From Thermoanaerobacter sp. (lineage in GTDB: Bacteria; Bacillota; Thermoanaerobacteria; Thermoanaerobacterales; Thermoanaerobacteraceae), in the NCBI GenBank assembly GCA_014896455.1, contig JADBKJ010000028.1, positions 1 through 64,000 on the forward strand: a stretch of DNA of 64,000 nucleotides. Direction: 5' to 3'. The position numbers were made by a program, and so were the translations under genes. Shown in pieces: positions 41,092 through 49,924 of this stretch (position 1 is the stretch's first letter; each line of letters starts with the position of its first letter). The notes under the pieces are model-generated. The model made no database searches and was not told the DNA's origin. It worked only from the letters and a program-made list of their open reading frames with translations.

Positions 41092-41142
41092 AAGCCACGG
41101 ATGGCGGAGGCGGGCACTAAGACAGGGATGTCGAATGTGGCC
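41092..41142. other. GC-rich 50-base island in the nifJ-tdh gap
   Basis: GCCACGGATGGCGGAGGCGG... through ...TGTCGAATGTGGCC, with GCCAC/GTGGC at its two ends, stands out from AT-rich DNA in the 290-base gap between nifJ (-) and tdh (+). It codes for nothing convincing and may be the end of a lost mobile element or a structured RNA. The remainder of the gap should hold both promoters; TTTGTACAAA at about 41177 is a short palindrome. Confidence 0.35.
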
Positions 41143-41240
41143 CCATTAAAAATTTTTTTGTAATGCAAGAAGGAATTTGTACAAATATATAGAATATATT
41201 ATGTAGTAGGACGAGTGTACAAGTAAAGGAGATGTCCATT

Positions 41241-42284
41241 ATGGAAGGATATATGACCGCTGTTGTTAAACAGCATCCCAAAGAAGGTGCAGATATAATA
41301 AAAAAAGAAATACCAAAAATAGGACCTGATGAGGTACTAATAAAAGTCAAAGCCACATCTATTTGCGGCACAGACGTTCACATTTACATTTGGAATGAAT
41401 GGGCAAAAAGCCGGGTAAAACCGCCTAAGATAATGGGACATGAATTTGTAGGAGAAGTTGTAGAAACAGGAGAAAATGTAACATCTGTAAATGTTGGAGA
41501 TTTAGTAAGTGCGGAGACTCATATAGTATGCGGAAAATGCAAAGCTTGTAGAACTGGAAATGCTCATATATGTGAAAATACGCTAATACTCGGTGTTGAC
41601 ACAGACGGTGCTTTTGCAGAATACATTAAAGTCCCTGAAAGCAATGTATGGCTAAACGATAAAGACATACCTCTGGAGATACTATCCATACAGGAACCTC
41701 TTGGAAACGCGGTCCATACTGTTTTTTCAGGAGATGTAGTTGGAAAATCTGTAGCTGTCATAGGATGCGGCCCAATAGGAATGATGGCAATACCACTTCT
41801 TAAAAGAACAGGTGCTGCAGCTATATTTGCAATAGAACCTGTGGAATACAGAATGGAACTTGCTCATAAATTAGGTGCAACACGAGTTATAAACCCACTT
41901 GCAGAAGACGTTGTCAGCATAATAAAAAGTGAAACAGAAGGCTATGGAGCAGATGTAGTTTTGGACTTCTCTGGAAGCCCCACTGCAATAAGACAAGGCC
42001 TCAAATACATAGCAAAGGGCGGAAGAATGTCTGTTTTGGGTCTTCCTGACAATGAAGTTCCTATAGACATAACAAATGATGTAGTTTTTAAAGGCATAAC
42101 AATAAACGGCATCACAGGAAGGCGAATGTACGATACCTGGTACAAAGTAAAAGGTTTATTGCGCTCTGGCTTTAAAGAAGCATTAAAACCAATAATTACT
42201 CATACCTTCCCTCTTTCTGAATATGAAAAAGGCATGGAACTAATGATAAAAGGCCAATGTGGCAAAGTTGTATTATATCCATAA
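41241..42284 (+). CDS. tdh: L-threonine 3-dehydrogenase
   Basis: Oxidises L-threonine to 2-amino-3-ketobutyrate with NAD+. 347 residues of the zinc-dependent medium-chain dehydrogenase family: ATSICGTDVHIYIWNEWA, the Gly-His-Glu motif GHEFVGEVVETGENV, structural zinc Cys set CGKCKACRTGNAHIC, Rossmann VAVIGCGPIGMMAIPLL. The CGTDVHIYxWNxWA signature distinguishes Tdh from sorbitol and alcohol dehydrogenases. The start at 41241 has AAAGGAG nine bases before it; the ATG of the ORF track (41232) touches that site. kbl follows with 19 bases between stop and start. Confidence 0.95.
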   Translation: MEGYMTAVVKQHPKEGADIIKKEIPKIGPDEVLIKVKATSICGTDVHIYIWNEWAKSRVKPPKIMGHEFVGEVVETGENVTSVNVGDLVSAETHIVCGKCKACRTGNAHICENTLILGVDTDGAFAEYIKVPESNVWLNDKDIPLEILSIQEPLGNAVHTVFSGDVVGKSVAVIGCGPIGMMAIPLLKRTGAAAIFAIEPVEYRMELAHKLGATRVINPLAEDVVSIIKSETEGYGADVVLDFSGSPTAIRQGLKYIAKGGRMSVLGLPDNEVPIDITNDVVFKGITINGITGRRMYDTWYKVKGLLRSGFKEALKPIITHTFPLSEYEKGMELMIKGQCGKVVLYP

Positions 42285-42303
42285 ACAAAAGGAGGTAAAA
42301 AAG

Positions 42304-43536
42304 ATGCCACTTACAAGATTAAATGAAATTTTACAAAAAGAACTCGATGAGTTAAAGACTGAAGGTCGTTCTAAAGGAAAAGAACTTATCATAGTCGATG
42401 TAAAAAAAACAGAGGGTGAAAAAGGTCCACGTTTCTTTTTAAAAGGATATGGTGACAAAGAATTTATAAGGATGAATTCCAACTCCTACCTCGGGATGCA
42501 ATTTAATGAGGAAGTAATAAAGGCTGAAGAAGAAGCCGCAAGAAAATTTGGTGTAGGCCCCGGCGCAGTGAGATTTATAAGCGGAACTTATATAACCCAC
42601 AGAGACCTGGAAAAAAGGCTGGCTCGGTTCCATCAAAAGGAAGATGCAATGATCTTTAGCTCTGCCTATATGACAGTAGTAGGAATAATATCTTCCCTGA
42701 CAACCCCTGAAACAGGCATAATAAGCGATGAACTCAATCACAACTGCATTATCAACGCCATAAGGCTCTCAAGACCTAAAGAAAGGTATGTATACAAGCA
42801 TCTTGACTACGATGACTTAGAAAACGGCATAAAAAGCCTCATAGGCAAAGTAAAACGAGTAATAGTGGTAACTGATGGAGTATTCAGCATGAGGGGAGAT
42901 TACGCAGATTTAAAGAAGATAGAAGAAATTGCCTCTAAATATGACGAAAAATTTGAAGAAAATATAATAACTATTGTGGACGATTCCCACGGTGTTGGCG
43001 CTTTTGGTGATACAGGAAGGGGGACAGAAGAAGTAACAGGTGGAAAGGCAGACCTACTCATTGGCACAATGGGAAAAGCTTATGGGGTAAATGGAGGATA
43101 TGTAGTATCCAGTGAAGTTATTACGACTTACCTGAGAGAAAAAGCAATAACCTACATTTACTCCAACCCCATCACCCCTTCAGAAGCCGCTTCTGTATTA
43201 AAAGTTTTGGAAATAATAGATAGCGATGGAGGAAAAAAGAAGTTCTCCCATCTTAAAGAGATGGTTAAAAGATTTAGAGAAGGGCTTTTAAATTTGGGAT
43301 ATGAGACTGTAGTAAGTAAACATCCTATAGTACCTCTTCTTGTGAGAGATACAAAAAAGACAATAGAGCTAGTAAATTATCTCGTAGAAAACGGAATACT
43401 CGCAACAGCCATCAATTACCCAGTGGTGCCCAAAGGCGATGAAAGCATCAGATTCCAGATAAATGCAGACCACACTCCTTCTGATATAGACTACGTTTTA
43501 GAAGTTCTAAGGCGTTACAAAGAAGAAAATAATTAA
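42304..43536 (+). CDS. kbl: Glycine C-acetyltransferase (2-amino-3-ketobutyrate CoA ligase)
   Basis: Splits 2-amino-3-ketobutyrate with CoA into glycine and acetyl-CoA, completing threonine breakdown begun by Tdh. 410 residues of the alpha-oxoamine synthase family, PLP-dependent: MNSNSYLGMQFNEEV, GPGAVRFISGTYITHRDLEKRLA, SDELNHNCIINAIRLS, TIVDDSHGVGAFGDTGRGTEE, and the PLP lysine in GTMGKAYGVNGGYV. The gene starts at 42304 after AAAGGAGG; the ORF-track start lies within tdh. A terminator follows. Confidence 0.95.
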   Translation: MPLTRLNEILQKELDELKTEGRSKGKELIIVDVKKTEGEKGPRFFLKGYGDKEFIRMNSNSYLGMQFNEEVIKAEEEAARKFGVGPGAVRFISGTYITHRDLEKRLARFHQKEDAMIFSSAYMTVVGIISSLTTPETGIISDELNHNCIINAIRLSRPKERYVYKHLDYDDLENGIKSLIGKVKRVIVVTDGVFSMRGDYADLKKIEEIASKYDEKFEENIITIVDDSHGVGAFGDTGRGTEEVTGGKADLLIGTMGKAYGVNGGYVVSSEVITTYLREKAITYIYSNPITPSEAASVLKVLEIIDSDGGKKKFSHLKEMVKRFREGLLNLGYETVVSKHPIVPLLVRDTKKTIELVNYLVENGILATAINYPVVPKGDESIRFQINADHTPSDIDYVLEVLRRYKEENN

Positions 43537-43562
43537 AAGCCCCATCTTCTCGGGGCTTTTTT
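43535..43562 (+). terminator. Terminator of tdh-kbl
   Basis: AGCCCC pairs with GGGGCT around an 8-base loop and is followed by TTTTTT, directly after the kbl stop. Confidence 0.88.
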
Positions 43563-43567
43563 CCCTA

Positions 43568-43596
43568 TAGACAAATCCTTTTTCATGTGATATAAT
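43568..43596 (+). promoter_or_regulatory. Promoter of the uracil permease gene
   Basis: TAGACA (43568-43573), 17 bases, then a perfect TATAAT (43591-43596). Transcription should begin near 43603, just before the PyrR leader. Confidence 0.75.
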
Positions 43597-43610
43597 TAGA
43601 AAGAAAAATT

Positions 43611-43704
43611 GAAAAAACCCTTTAATTTAGCCCAGCGAGGCTAAAAAGGAGGATATAAAAAGTTCCTCCTTGGGGGTTTTTCAGTAACCCATAATAAAGG
43701 AGGT
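43611..43704 (+). promoter_or_regulatory. PyrR-binding leader (attenuator or translational switch)
   Basis: CCCTTTAATTTAGCCCAGCG, continuing AGGCTAAAAAGG, matches the PyrR-binding RNA loop of pyrimidine genes (stem CCUUU/AAAGG, core AGCCCAGCGAGGCU). Downstream, AAGGAGGA (43646-43653) can pair with TCCTCCTT (43664-43671). The same CCTCCTT can also pair with the permease ribosome site AAGGAGG (43697-43703). PyrR binding would use up the first AAGG and free CCTCCTT to block translation. A long-range pairing of AAAAAACCC (43612-43620) with GGGGGTTTTT (43672-43681) could instead act at the level of transcription. UMP-loaded PyrR should lower expression either way. Confidence 0.8.
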
Positions 43705-43710
43705 TTTTTT

Positions 43711-44988
43711 ATGCCTAATAAAGTGTACGAAATTGAAGAAACACCGCCTGTAAAACAAATGGTCCCATTATCCTTACAGCACGTCTTCGCGATGTTCGGT
43801 GCAACCATTTTAGTACCTCTCTTGACAGGCCTTGACCCTTCAGTGACCTTATTCACCTCAGGACTTGGAACACTGATATTTCACCTCATGACAAAAGGGA
43901 AAATTCCCGCTTATCTTGGCTCATCTTTCGCCTTCATAGCTCCCATAATAGCAGCAACAAAACAATTCGGCTTAAAAGGCGCCTTCTTCGGCATGTTCGC
44001 AGCCGGACTTGTGTATGTGGTGGTTTTCATAATAATAAGCCTGACAGGGATTGACTGGCTAGAAAAACTGCTCCCCCCTGTAGTAGTAGGCCCTGTTGTG
44101 ATGATAATAGGTTTATCCCTTGCGCCTGTAGCAATAGCTCAGGCTCAGAAAGACCTTACAACAGCACTTTTCACCGCCGCCCTCATAATCATCTTCAGCA
44201 TGTTTGGAAAAGGCTTTATAAAAGTGATTCCAATCCTTTTAGGAACAATAGGCGGATATATATTCGCGATAACAAGAGGCCTTGTAGACTTCGGACCTGT
44301 TGCAAAAGCCTCATGGATTGCAATTCCCAAATTCTCTTTCTTAACAGGCCATACTCCTGAGGTCGCATGGGGTGCTGTAGCGCTGGTTGCGCCTCTGGCA
44401 CTGGTCGCTATAATTGAAGACTTAGGACATGTTCTGGTAATAGGAAATATAGTTGAAAGGGACCTTATAAAAAATCCTGGATTTCACAGGGTAATGTTGG
44501 GAAACGGCCTTGCAACTTCAATAGCAGCGCTCTTTGGCGGTCCTCCCAGCACAACTTATGGTGAAAACATTGGAGTCCTTGCAATAACAAGAGTCTATAG
44601 CTCAAGAGTAATTCAAGGTGCAGCAATCATTGCGATACTTTTAAGCTTTATACAAAAAATAGGCGCTTTGATAGAAGTAATACCCCAAGCAGTAATGGGC
44701 GGAGTTACTATAATCCTCTTTGGAATGATTGCAGCAGCAGGTATGAGGACACTTGTTGAAAATAAAGTAGATTTTTCTGACAGTAGAAATCTCATAATAG
44801 CTTCTGTAATATTAACATTAGGAGTAGGCGGCATAAAAATACCCTTGGGAAACTTCGTCTTTGAAGGCATAGGTCCTGCCACTTTAGCAGGAATACTTCT
44901 TAATCTGGTGCTTCCCAAGATAAATCTGGGAAAAGAAAAAATGACTGAAAAAGTTAAAAATTCAAAAGAAGCCGTCCAGAAAGCGTAA
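43711..44988 (+). CDS. uraA: Uracil permease (NCS2/NAT family)
   Basis: Imports uracil with protons. 425 residues, about 14 membrane spans. Family motifs: VPLSLQHVFAMFGATILVPLLTGLDP at the N-terminus, AYLGSSFAFIAPIIA, the substrate-binding Glu in LALVAIIEDLGHVLVIG, and GGPPSTTYGENIGVLAITRVYSSRV with the second Glu. The TTYGENIG form is that of uracil transporters rather than xanthine permeases (QNxG with other neighbours), and the PyrR leader upstream supports pyrimidine control. Also called PyrP in Bacillus. Confidence 0.95.
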   Translation: MPNKVYEIEETPPVKQMVPLSLQHVFAMFGATILVPLLTGLDPSVTLFTSGLGTLIFHLMTKGKIPAYLGSSFAFIAPIIAATKQFGLKGAFFGMFAAGLVYVVVFIIISLTGIDWLEKLLPPVVVGPVVMIIGLSLAPVAIAQAQKDLTTALFTAALIIIFSMFGKGFIKVIPILLGTIGGYIFAITRGLVDFGPVAKASWIAIPKFSFLTGHTPEVAWGAVALVAPLALVAIIEDLGHVLVIGNIVERDLIKNPGFHRVMLGNGLATSIAALFGGPPSTTYGENIGVLAITRVYSSRVIQGAAIIAILLSFIQKIGALIEVIPQAVMGGVTIILFGMIAAAGMRTLVENKVDFSDSRNLIIASVILTLGVGGIKIPLGNFVFEGIGPATLAGILLNLVLPKINLGKEKMTEKVKNSKEAVQKA

Positions 44989-44994
44989 AAATAG

Positions 44995-45020
44995 GGCCCT
45001 CTAAATCTCAAAAGAGGGCC
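44995..45020. terminator. Bidirectional terminator between uraA and the DUF4127 gene
   Basis: GGCCCTCT and AGAGGGCC form an 8-bp stem shortly after the uraA stop and before the stop of the convergent minus-strand operon. Confidence 0.75.
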
Positions 45021-45023
45021 TTA

Positions 45024-46562
45024 TCACTTTTTTACCTCTATTCCTACTTCAAAAAGCCTATTCCAAGGCATATATACATCAAACTCATAATCAAATTCAT
45101 TGAGATTTTCTTTTTTAAATTTCTCAAGTTCACCTTTTATTACCTCTGAAATAATTTTCTCTTTCTCCCCAAGGTCAAAATAACTTACTCCATATTTATC
45201 TATTTCCTTTGCCACTTTCGTCCTAACCTCATACTGATATCCCCAGTCTTCCAGGTATCTTAAAAACAAAAACCTATAAGACCTTTCCTTTCTATCTTCA
45301 GTAAAATTATCACTATTTATATAAAAAGAGCTTGCCATGCTGTGAGCAATCACTGTACCCAAAGTGTTTGCAGATGTATTCCATCCCCCATAAGACAAAA
45401 GTTTTTTCAAAAGTCCATATTTTTTAATAAGCTTCATAAGGGAATTATCAGCCCCGTTTAAAAACGCTACATCTGCTACCAAGCAATTTTTTCCCTTCTC
45501 AATATAGTCTTTTATGGCCTCCACAAACTCATTTAAGTTTCTCTCTGGGTCCCCTATATCCTTTCTCGTAAGATAAGAATTCCAGCTATCACCTATTTGT
45601 TGCGTTATTTCTGATGGAGGATTTATCATCAGTATAAAATCCGCCTTTTCACTATCTTCTGTTACAATACCCCCTGCAGCTATAATTTGATATTTCACAG
45701 TCTCTCCAAGCCTTCTATCTTCCAAAAGAGGGATTACATTTTTCCCATTTTCAGAAGAATACCTTGTAAAAACAGCCGGCTTTACCCCCTTGATATCATT
45801 AAAAGCCCTCGCAGTAAGCGTACAACCAACTTCATCAGCCCCAGGGTAGGAATAAATTCTATCCGTCAAATCAAGTTCATCTATGTATTTCATAATTTTA
45901 CGCCTTTCCATTGGAGAAAACCCGTACTTTGAAGAGTCATCCATCGGTATAATTAAAAAATCAATTATACTTTCTTTTACAAGGTCTACAACAGATAAAT
46001 TTATTTTGTGATTGACCTCTCTTCTTCTTAAGTAATCTTCAAGAATCTCTTCAGGAATCTCTCTTTTTAAAGCATTAAACTCTTTAATCTCTTCTTCTGT
46101 TGCAATATTTAGATCTATCTTATCAGAGAAGGCGCCAAATCTAAATATTCTCTCTCCAAACTCTTTATAGTAGTCTGGCTCTTCTTCAGAGCTATTGTAT
46201 GATGGCGTTCTCATTATAAGATTAAAGGCAAAAATTTTAAGATTATTATTAGATTCCTTTAATTCTCTTAACCTTAAAAGGCTCCTTAAACATTCTTCAA
46301 CTTGTTTTTGGTGTATCCTTGATGGAACAATACCTCCGTACACCAGCATGTCAATTGAAACTACAAGATGAGTTATTCCCTCTATATTTTGTCTCATCCA
46401 CTCCCACAGTTTATCAACATCAGCCGGCTTCTTTTTACAACCCAGAATCTCTTTAGGCGGCCTTATCATATCAATATCGCTTATATCTATTATCATCTTT
46501 GGAAACTCATAATTACAAGGCCTTTCATCTAAAGGTATATACATTATCCTCCATTTTCCCAT
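45024..46562 (-). CDS. DUF4127 family protein
   Basis: 512 residues. Opening WRIMYIPLDERPCNYEFPK and internal blocks LVVSIDMLVYGGIVPSRIHQ, FNLIMRTPSYNSSEEEPDYYKEFGERIFR, FLIIPMDDSSKYGFSPMERRKI, YSYPGADEVGCTLTARAFND and GGWNTSANTLGTVIAHSMAS are those of the DUF4127 family. No enzyme activity has been assigned to it that I know of. The Asp/Glu-rich motifs (DERPCN, PMDDSS, PGADEVG) suggest a metal-dependent enzyme, perhaps a hydrolase or lyase. No signal peptide. It is the last gene of the large minus-strand cluster and follows the FAD oxidoreductase by 17 bases, so it should act on an intermediate of the same pathway. Confidence 0.8.
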   Translation of the reverse strand: MGKWRIMYIPLDERPCNYEFPKMIIDISDIDMIRPPKEILGCKKKPADVDKLWEWMRQNIEGITHLVVSIDMLVYGGIVPSRIHQKQVEECLRSLLRLRELKESNNNLKIFAFNLIMRTPSYNSSEEEPDYYKEFGERIFRFGAFSDKIDLNIATEEEIKEFNALKREIPEEILEDYLRRREVNHKINLSVVDLVKESIIDFLIIPMDDSSKYGFSPMERRKIMKYIDELDLTDRIYSYPGADEVGCTLTARAFNDIKGVKPAVFTRYSSENGKNVIPLLEDRRLGETVKYQIIAAGGIVTEDSEKADFILMINPPSEITQQIGDSWNSYLTRKDIGDPERNLNEFVEAIKDYIEKGKNCLVADVAFLNGADNSLMKLIKKYGLLKKLLSYGGWNTSANTLGTVIAHSMASSFYINSDNFTEDRKERSYRFLFLRYLEDWGYQYEVRTKVAKEIDKYGVSYFDLGEKEKIISEVIKGELEKFKKENLNEFDYEFDVYMPWNRLFEVGIEVKK

Positions 46563-46579
46563 TTTTGCTCACCTCAATT

Positions 46580-47938
46580 TTACAAATCTGCTCCATAATT
46601 TCTCATAATTTCTCGTATTATCTTCCCATCGACATCTCTAAGACCTATATTATTTTTTACAGCGTACGCTGCTGCAATCCCTGCCGCCTCCCCTGTTGCC
46701 CTACAAGTGGGCTGTATACGGATTGACGATTGCATTGTAAAAGTTGAAGAAATAGCTCTCCCAACAACCAAAAGATTATGGATATTTTGAGGAATTAAAG
46801 CTCTAAATGGTATTTCAAAATATTCTCCAGGTCTTAGCGGAATAACTTCCTCCCCTTCTTCCTCTCCGTGAATGTCCACGGGATAAGCAGTTTTAGCAAT
46901 CCCATCATCAAATTTTGACCTATTGTTATAATCCTCTATTGTCAAGATGTATTCTCCTTTTATCCTCCTAGATTCCCTTATTCCAATCATTGGCGCAACT
47001 GAAAGTATAAAACTATCTTCAAACCCAGCCACATATTTTCTTAAAAAATTGTGAAGCCTTTTAATCATTTTTCTCCCTTTAATGTAAGAATATGAAATTT
47101 TAGCTCCATCAAGGGAATTATACACATCTGGGATTTCAGGACAATTAAAAGACATCACCCCAGGCATCCCAGGAACAGAAAATGCTTGAAAATACCTTCC
47201 ATCATCATATTCTAAAACCCCATCCTCTAATGCTTTTTTAAACACTTTTTCAAGAGGAAAACCTTTGTTCCATATCATCGCCATTTCAATTAACGGATAA
47301 TTTAAACCCCATTCCTGTCCTAAATCTTTTAAAAATGTTTCTAATCTTTTTAAATCAACATTCCCTACCATAAATCTCAATGAAACAGCCTGATTTTTCC
47401 CCGATTTTTCACTTCCTACAAAACAGGGAACACCTGCTCTATAGCTAACTTCTGCATCTCCTGTAGCATCTATAAAAATTTTCCCTTCGATAACTTTTGT
47501 ACCCTCCCTGTTGTGTACAATTATCCCACTTATCTCATTCTCTAAAACTATTGCATCCACAAATTGAGTATCGTATAGAATTTCTCCTCCCTGTTCTAAA
47601 ACCATCTCTTCAAGAATAAACTTAAGCATTTCAGGATTAAACCATCCATCATTTCCCCCGGGACTTTCTGCTCCAGCTCCTAAATCTATCATGCGCTTTC
47701 TTATCTTTCTATCTATAGAAGAAGCAGGATTTCCTTCAATTTTAACATGCATCATAGGGGTGACCTGTGAAGCAGTAGCCGTTCCACCAAGAAAACCATA
47801 TTTCTCTATAAGCAGTATCTTTGCCCCTTCTCTTGCAGCTGCTATAGCCGCAATGCTTCCTGCTGTGCCCCCTCCTACAACAATAACATCGTATTCTTCT
47901 CGTCGGGGATACTCTCTTGTGACAATATACGAAGACAT
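46580..47938 (-). CDS. FAD-dependent oxidoreductase (FAD_oxidored family)
   Basis: 452 residues. The dinucleotide-binding fold is at the start (YDVIVVGGGTAGSIAAIAAAREGAKILLIEKYGFLGGTATASQ). A second FAD contact occurs at EGKIFIDATGDAEVSYRAGVPC and a third near the end at LLVVGRAISSTFTMQSSIRIQPTCRATGEAAGIAAAYAV. This is the PF12831-type group, related to fumarate reductase-like and glucose-inhibited proteins, often found in sugar and glycan clusters with unknown substrate. No signal peptide, so it acts in the cytoplasm. It could oxidise a sugar or sugar acid in the neighbouring pathway. Confidence 0.8.
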   Translation of the reverse strand: MSSYIVTREYPRREEYDVIVVGGGTAGSIAAIAAAREGAKILLIEKYGFLGGTATASQVTPMMHVKIEGNPASSIDRKIRKRMIDLGAGAESPGGNDGWFNPEMLKFILEEMVLEQGGEILYDTQFVDAIVLENEISGIIVHNREGTKVIEGKIFIDATGDAEVSYRAGVPCFVGSEKSGKNQAVSLRFMVGNVDLKRLETFLKDLGQEWGLNYPLIEMAMIWNKGFPLEKVFKKALEDGVLEYDDGRYFQAFSVPGMPGVMSFNCPEIPDVYNSLDGAKISYSYIKGRKMIKRLHNFLRKYVAGFEDSFILSVAPMIGIRESRRIKGEYILTIEDYNNRSKFDDGIAKTAYPVDIHGEEEGEEVIPLRPGEYFEIPFRALIPQNIHNLLVVGRAISSTFTMQSSIRIQPTCRATGEAAGIAAAYAVKNNIGLRDVDGKIIREIMRNYGADL

Positions 47939-48017
47939 GGTATCTCTCCTTTTTAATTTTTACTTAAGTTCTAATGTCAACCTTGCAAGGTTACCTCCCT
48001 CCATTGCCTTCACAAGT

Positions 48018-49040
48018 TTAAAGCTCTATTATTGCTCCCTTATTGTCAGCAGATTTCATTTCAGCCAGCGCTATTCTTATCGTTTCCATAGTACTATGTG
48101 GAGGGGCAACTTCAATGGGGGTGTCCTTCAGCAATGCATTTACAAAATATTTTATTTCCCTATAATAGCCATTATCCTTGGGTAATTCAGGCGTAAAAGA
48201 TTTACCGTCATTAGGATTTACTTTTAAAACACCTTTTTCATAAACTATATTCCCTTTTTCAAAATTTACTCTAAACCTCATTTCAAAACCATAGTCTCCA
48301 TTTAATACCCAGTCATCTTCAGCAGTTATTACTTTCCCATCTTCGTAAAAATAGTGAGTAGATACAATATCATAACCACTGCCCTCAATAACGTTTCTCC
48401 CAACTGTAGAAACATTTTTAGGTGTACCAAACAACCAATTTATAGTATCAACATCGTGAATATGCTGATCAAGCAACACACCACCGCTTTTATCTTTTTG
48501 AAGCAGCCAGTTATTATATGACCATAAAGGCGTATTGCCACCTCTAAAGAAGTAACCACTCAAAACTTCTCCAAATCTTTTGTCCTCCACGCATTCTTTA
48601 AGATATTCATACTCCGGCCAAAATCGCAAACACTGCGCTATCATAAGTTTTTTATTGTTTTTTTCAGCAGCATCTATCATAGCTTGACATTTTTCTACTG
48701 TTAGAGCCATTGGCTTTTCACAAAGTACATGCATACCTTTGTTCAGCGCTTTTACAGTTACTTCTGCATGTAAATATGTAGGCAATGTTATATCCACATA
48801 ATCCAGCTCTTCTTTTTCCAACATTTCGTCAATATCAGTATAAAGCCTGTATTTTGAAAAGTCATATTTTACATTTCCCACATCAATATTGCCGGGCAAA
48901 AATTTGTTTTGGAATTTATCCGAATCTATGTCACAAATGGCTACCAGTTTAACCGGAAAACCCTCGGACTCCAGTCTTATATAATTATCCAAGTGGCCTC
49001 TTCCCATAAATCCCAAACCAATTAATCCTACTTTTAACAT
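48018..49040 (-). CDS. Gfo/Idh/MocA family NAD-dependent oxidoreductase
   Basis: 340 residues from ATG 49040, which follows AAAGGAG; the ORF-track start four codons upstream is in the leader. N-terminal Rossmann fold LKVGLIGLGFMGRGHLDNYIRL; the family motif EKP appears in LCEKPMALTVEKCQAMIDAA; C-terminal GFO_IDH_MocA_C region includes SGGVLLDQHIHDVDTINWLFG with the likely catalytic Asp/His (DQHIHD). The family oxidises secondary hydroxyls of sugars, inositols and glycosides. It stands next to a TIM-barrel isomerase gene, a frequent pair in sugar and cyclitol breakdown. Confidence 0.9.
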   Translation of the reverse strand: MLKVGLIGLGFMGRGHLDNYIRLESEGFPVKLVAICDIDSDKFQNKFLPGNIDVGNVKYDFSKYRLYTDIDEMLEKEELDYVDITLPTYLHAEVTVKALNKGMHVLCEKPMALTVEKCQAMIDAAEKNNKKLMIAQCLRFWPEYEYLKECVEDKRFGEVLSGYFFRGGNTPLWSYNNWLLQKDKSGGVLLDQHIHDVDTINWLFGTPKNVSTVGRNVIEGSGYDIVSTHYFYEDGKVITAEDDWVLNGDYGFEMRFRVNFEKGNIVYEKGVLKVNPNDGKSFTPELPKDNGYYREIKYFVNALLKDTPIEVAPPHSTMETIRIALAEMKSADNKGAIIEL

Positions 49041-49064
49041 AATAACACTCACTCCTTTATTTTT

Positions 49065-49901
49065 TTACCGTCCTAAAATTTGATCCATTGCTTTTGAAGT
49101 ATTGTATATTACCTGATTTTCATAATAGGTATATGGTGCCATTTCAGCAATAACATAATCCTCATAACCTGTTGATTTAAACGCTTCCATTACTGCTGGA
49201 AAATTTACATCTCCTGCCAAGAGGTCAACAAATCCATTTACTGTGCCCACAGCTCTTTTAAAGTCCTTAAAGTGGACTTTTTTTATTCGATTGCCAAGAA
49301 TCTTTATCCATTGTTCGGGATAGCCAATATATACTACATTGCCGACATCCAAATATACTCCCACATAAGGGCTATTGATTTTATCAACAAAATCTCTAAA
49401 CTCTAAAGGCGATAACAGAAATTTATTCCAAACATTTTCAAGACCTATATGAATTTTCAATTCCTCAGCATATTCTTTAAGTTCAAAAAACGCCTCTAAT
49501 GCCCGTTCATAAGCTACATCGTAGTCCACAATTTCACACCCCGGTATAAAATCTGCATGGACTATACCCGGCACTACTAAAACTGTATCTGCCCCTAAAA
49601 GTTTTGCTATTTCCAACTGCTTTTTTACAATATCTTTAGCCTTTTGCCTAATGCTGGGATCTGAACTGGTAAAAGGATAAATCCAATAAAGACCACTGGC
49701 TATACTTGGTATTTCAATTCCTTCATCTTCTGCTATTTTTTTTATTCTTAAAATATCATTTTCATCACTATTTAAATTGATTTCTCCCTCTTTATCCAGC
49801 CTTAGTTCAATTCCATCGTATCCCGCATCTTTAGCAATTTTTATACAATCTTCAATTCGCATGCCCCTTTTAAATGACCAAATATTAATTCCTTTTTTCA
49901 T
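49065..49901 (-). CDS. Sugar phosphate isomerase/epimerase-like TIM barrel (AP_endonuc_2 fold)
   Basis: 278 residues: MKKGINIWSFKRGMRIEDCIKIAKDAGYDGIELRLD at the start, then GADTVLVVPGI, GLENVWNKFLLSP with the metal-binding Glu, VGVYLDVGNVVYIGYPEQWIKIL (Asp and Asn), VHFKDFKRAVGTVNGFVDLLAGDVNFPAVMEAF (His and Asp) and a final AEMAPYTYYEN. These residues form the divalent-metal site of IolE/IolI, xylose isomerase-like enzymes. It may isomerise, dehydrate or cleave a keto-sugar made by the neighbouring Gfo/Idh dehydrogenase. GAGGAG precedes the ATG. Confidence 0.88.
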   Translation of the reverse strand: MKKGINIWSFKRGMRIEDCIKIAKDAGYDGIELRLDKEGEINLNSDENDILRIKKIAEDEGIEIPSIASGLYWIYPFTSSDPSIRQKAKDIVKKQLEIAKLLGADTVLVVPGIVHADFIPGCEIVDYDVAYERALEAFFELKEYAEELKIHIGLENVWNKFLLSPLEFRDFVDKINSPYVGVYLDVGNVVYIGYPEQWIKILGNRIKKVHFKDFKRAVGTVNGFVDLLAGDVNFPAVMEAFKSTGYEDYVIAEMAPYTYYENQVIYNTSKAMDQILGR

Positions 49902-49924
49902 TTTCCACTTCTCCTCTTTAAAAG

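Noticed and set aside
41117-41371. Minus-strand ORF opposite the tdh start
   Set aside because: It overlaps the well-supported tdh N-terminus on the other strand and has no motif or ribosome site.
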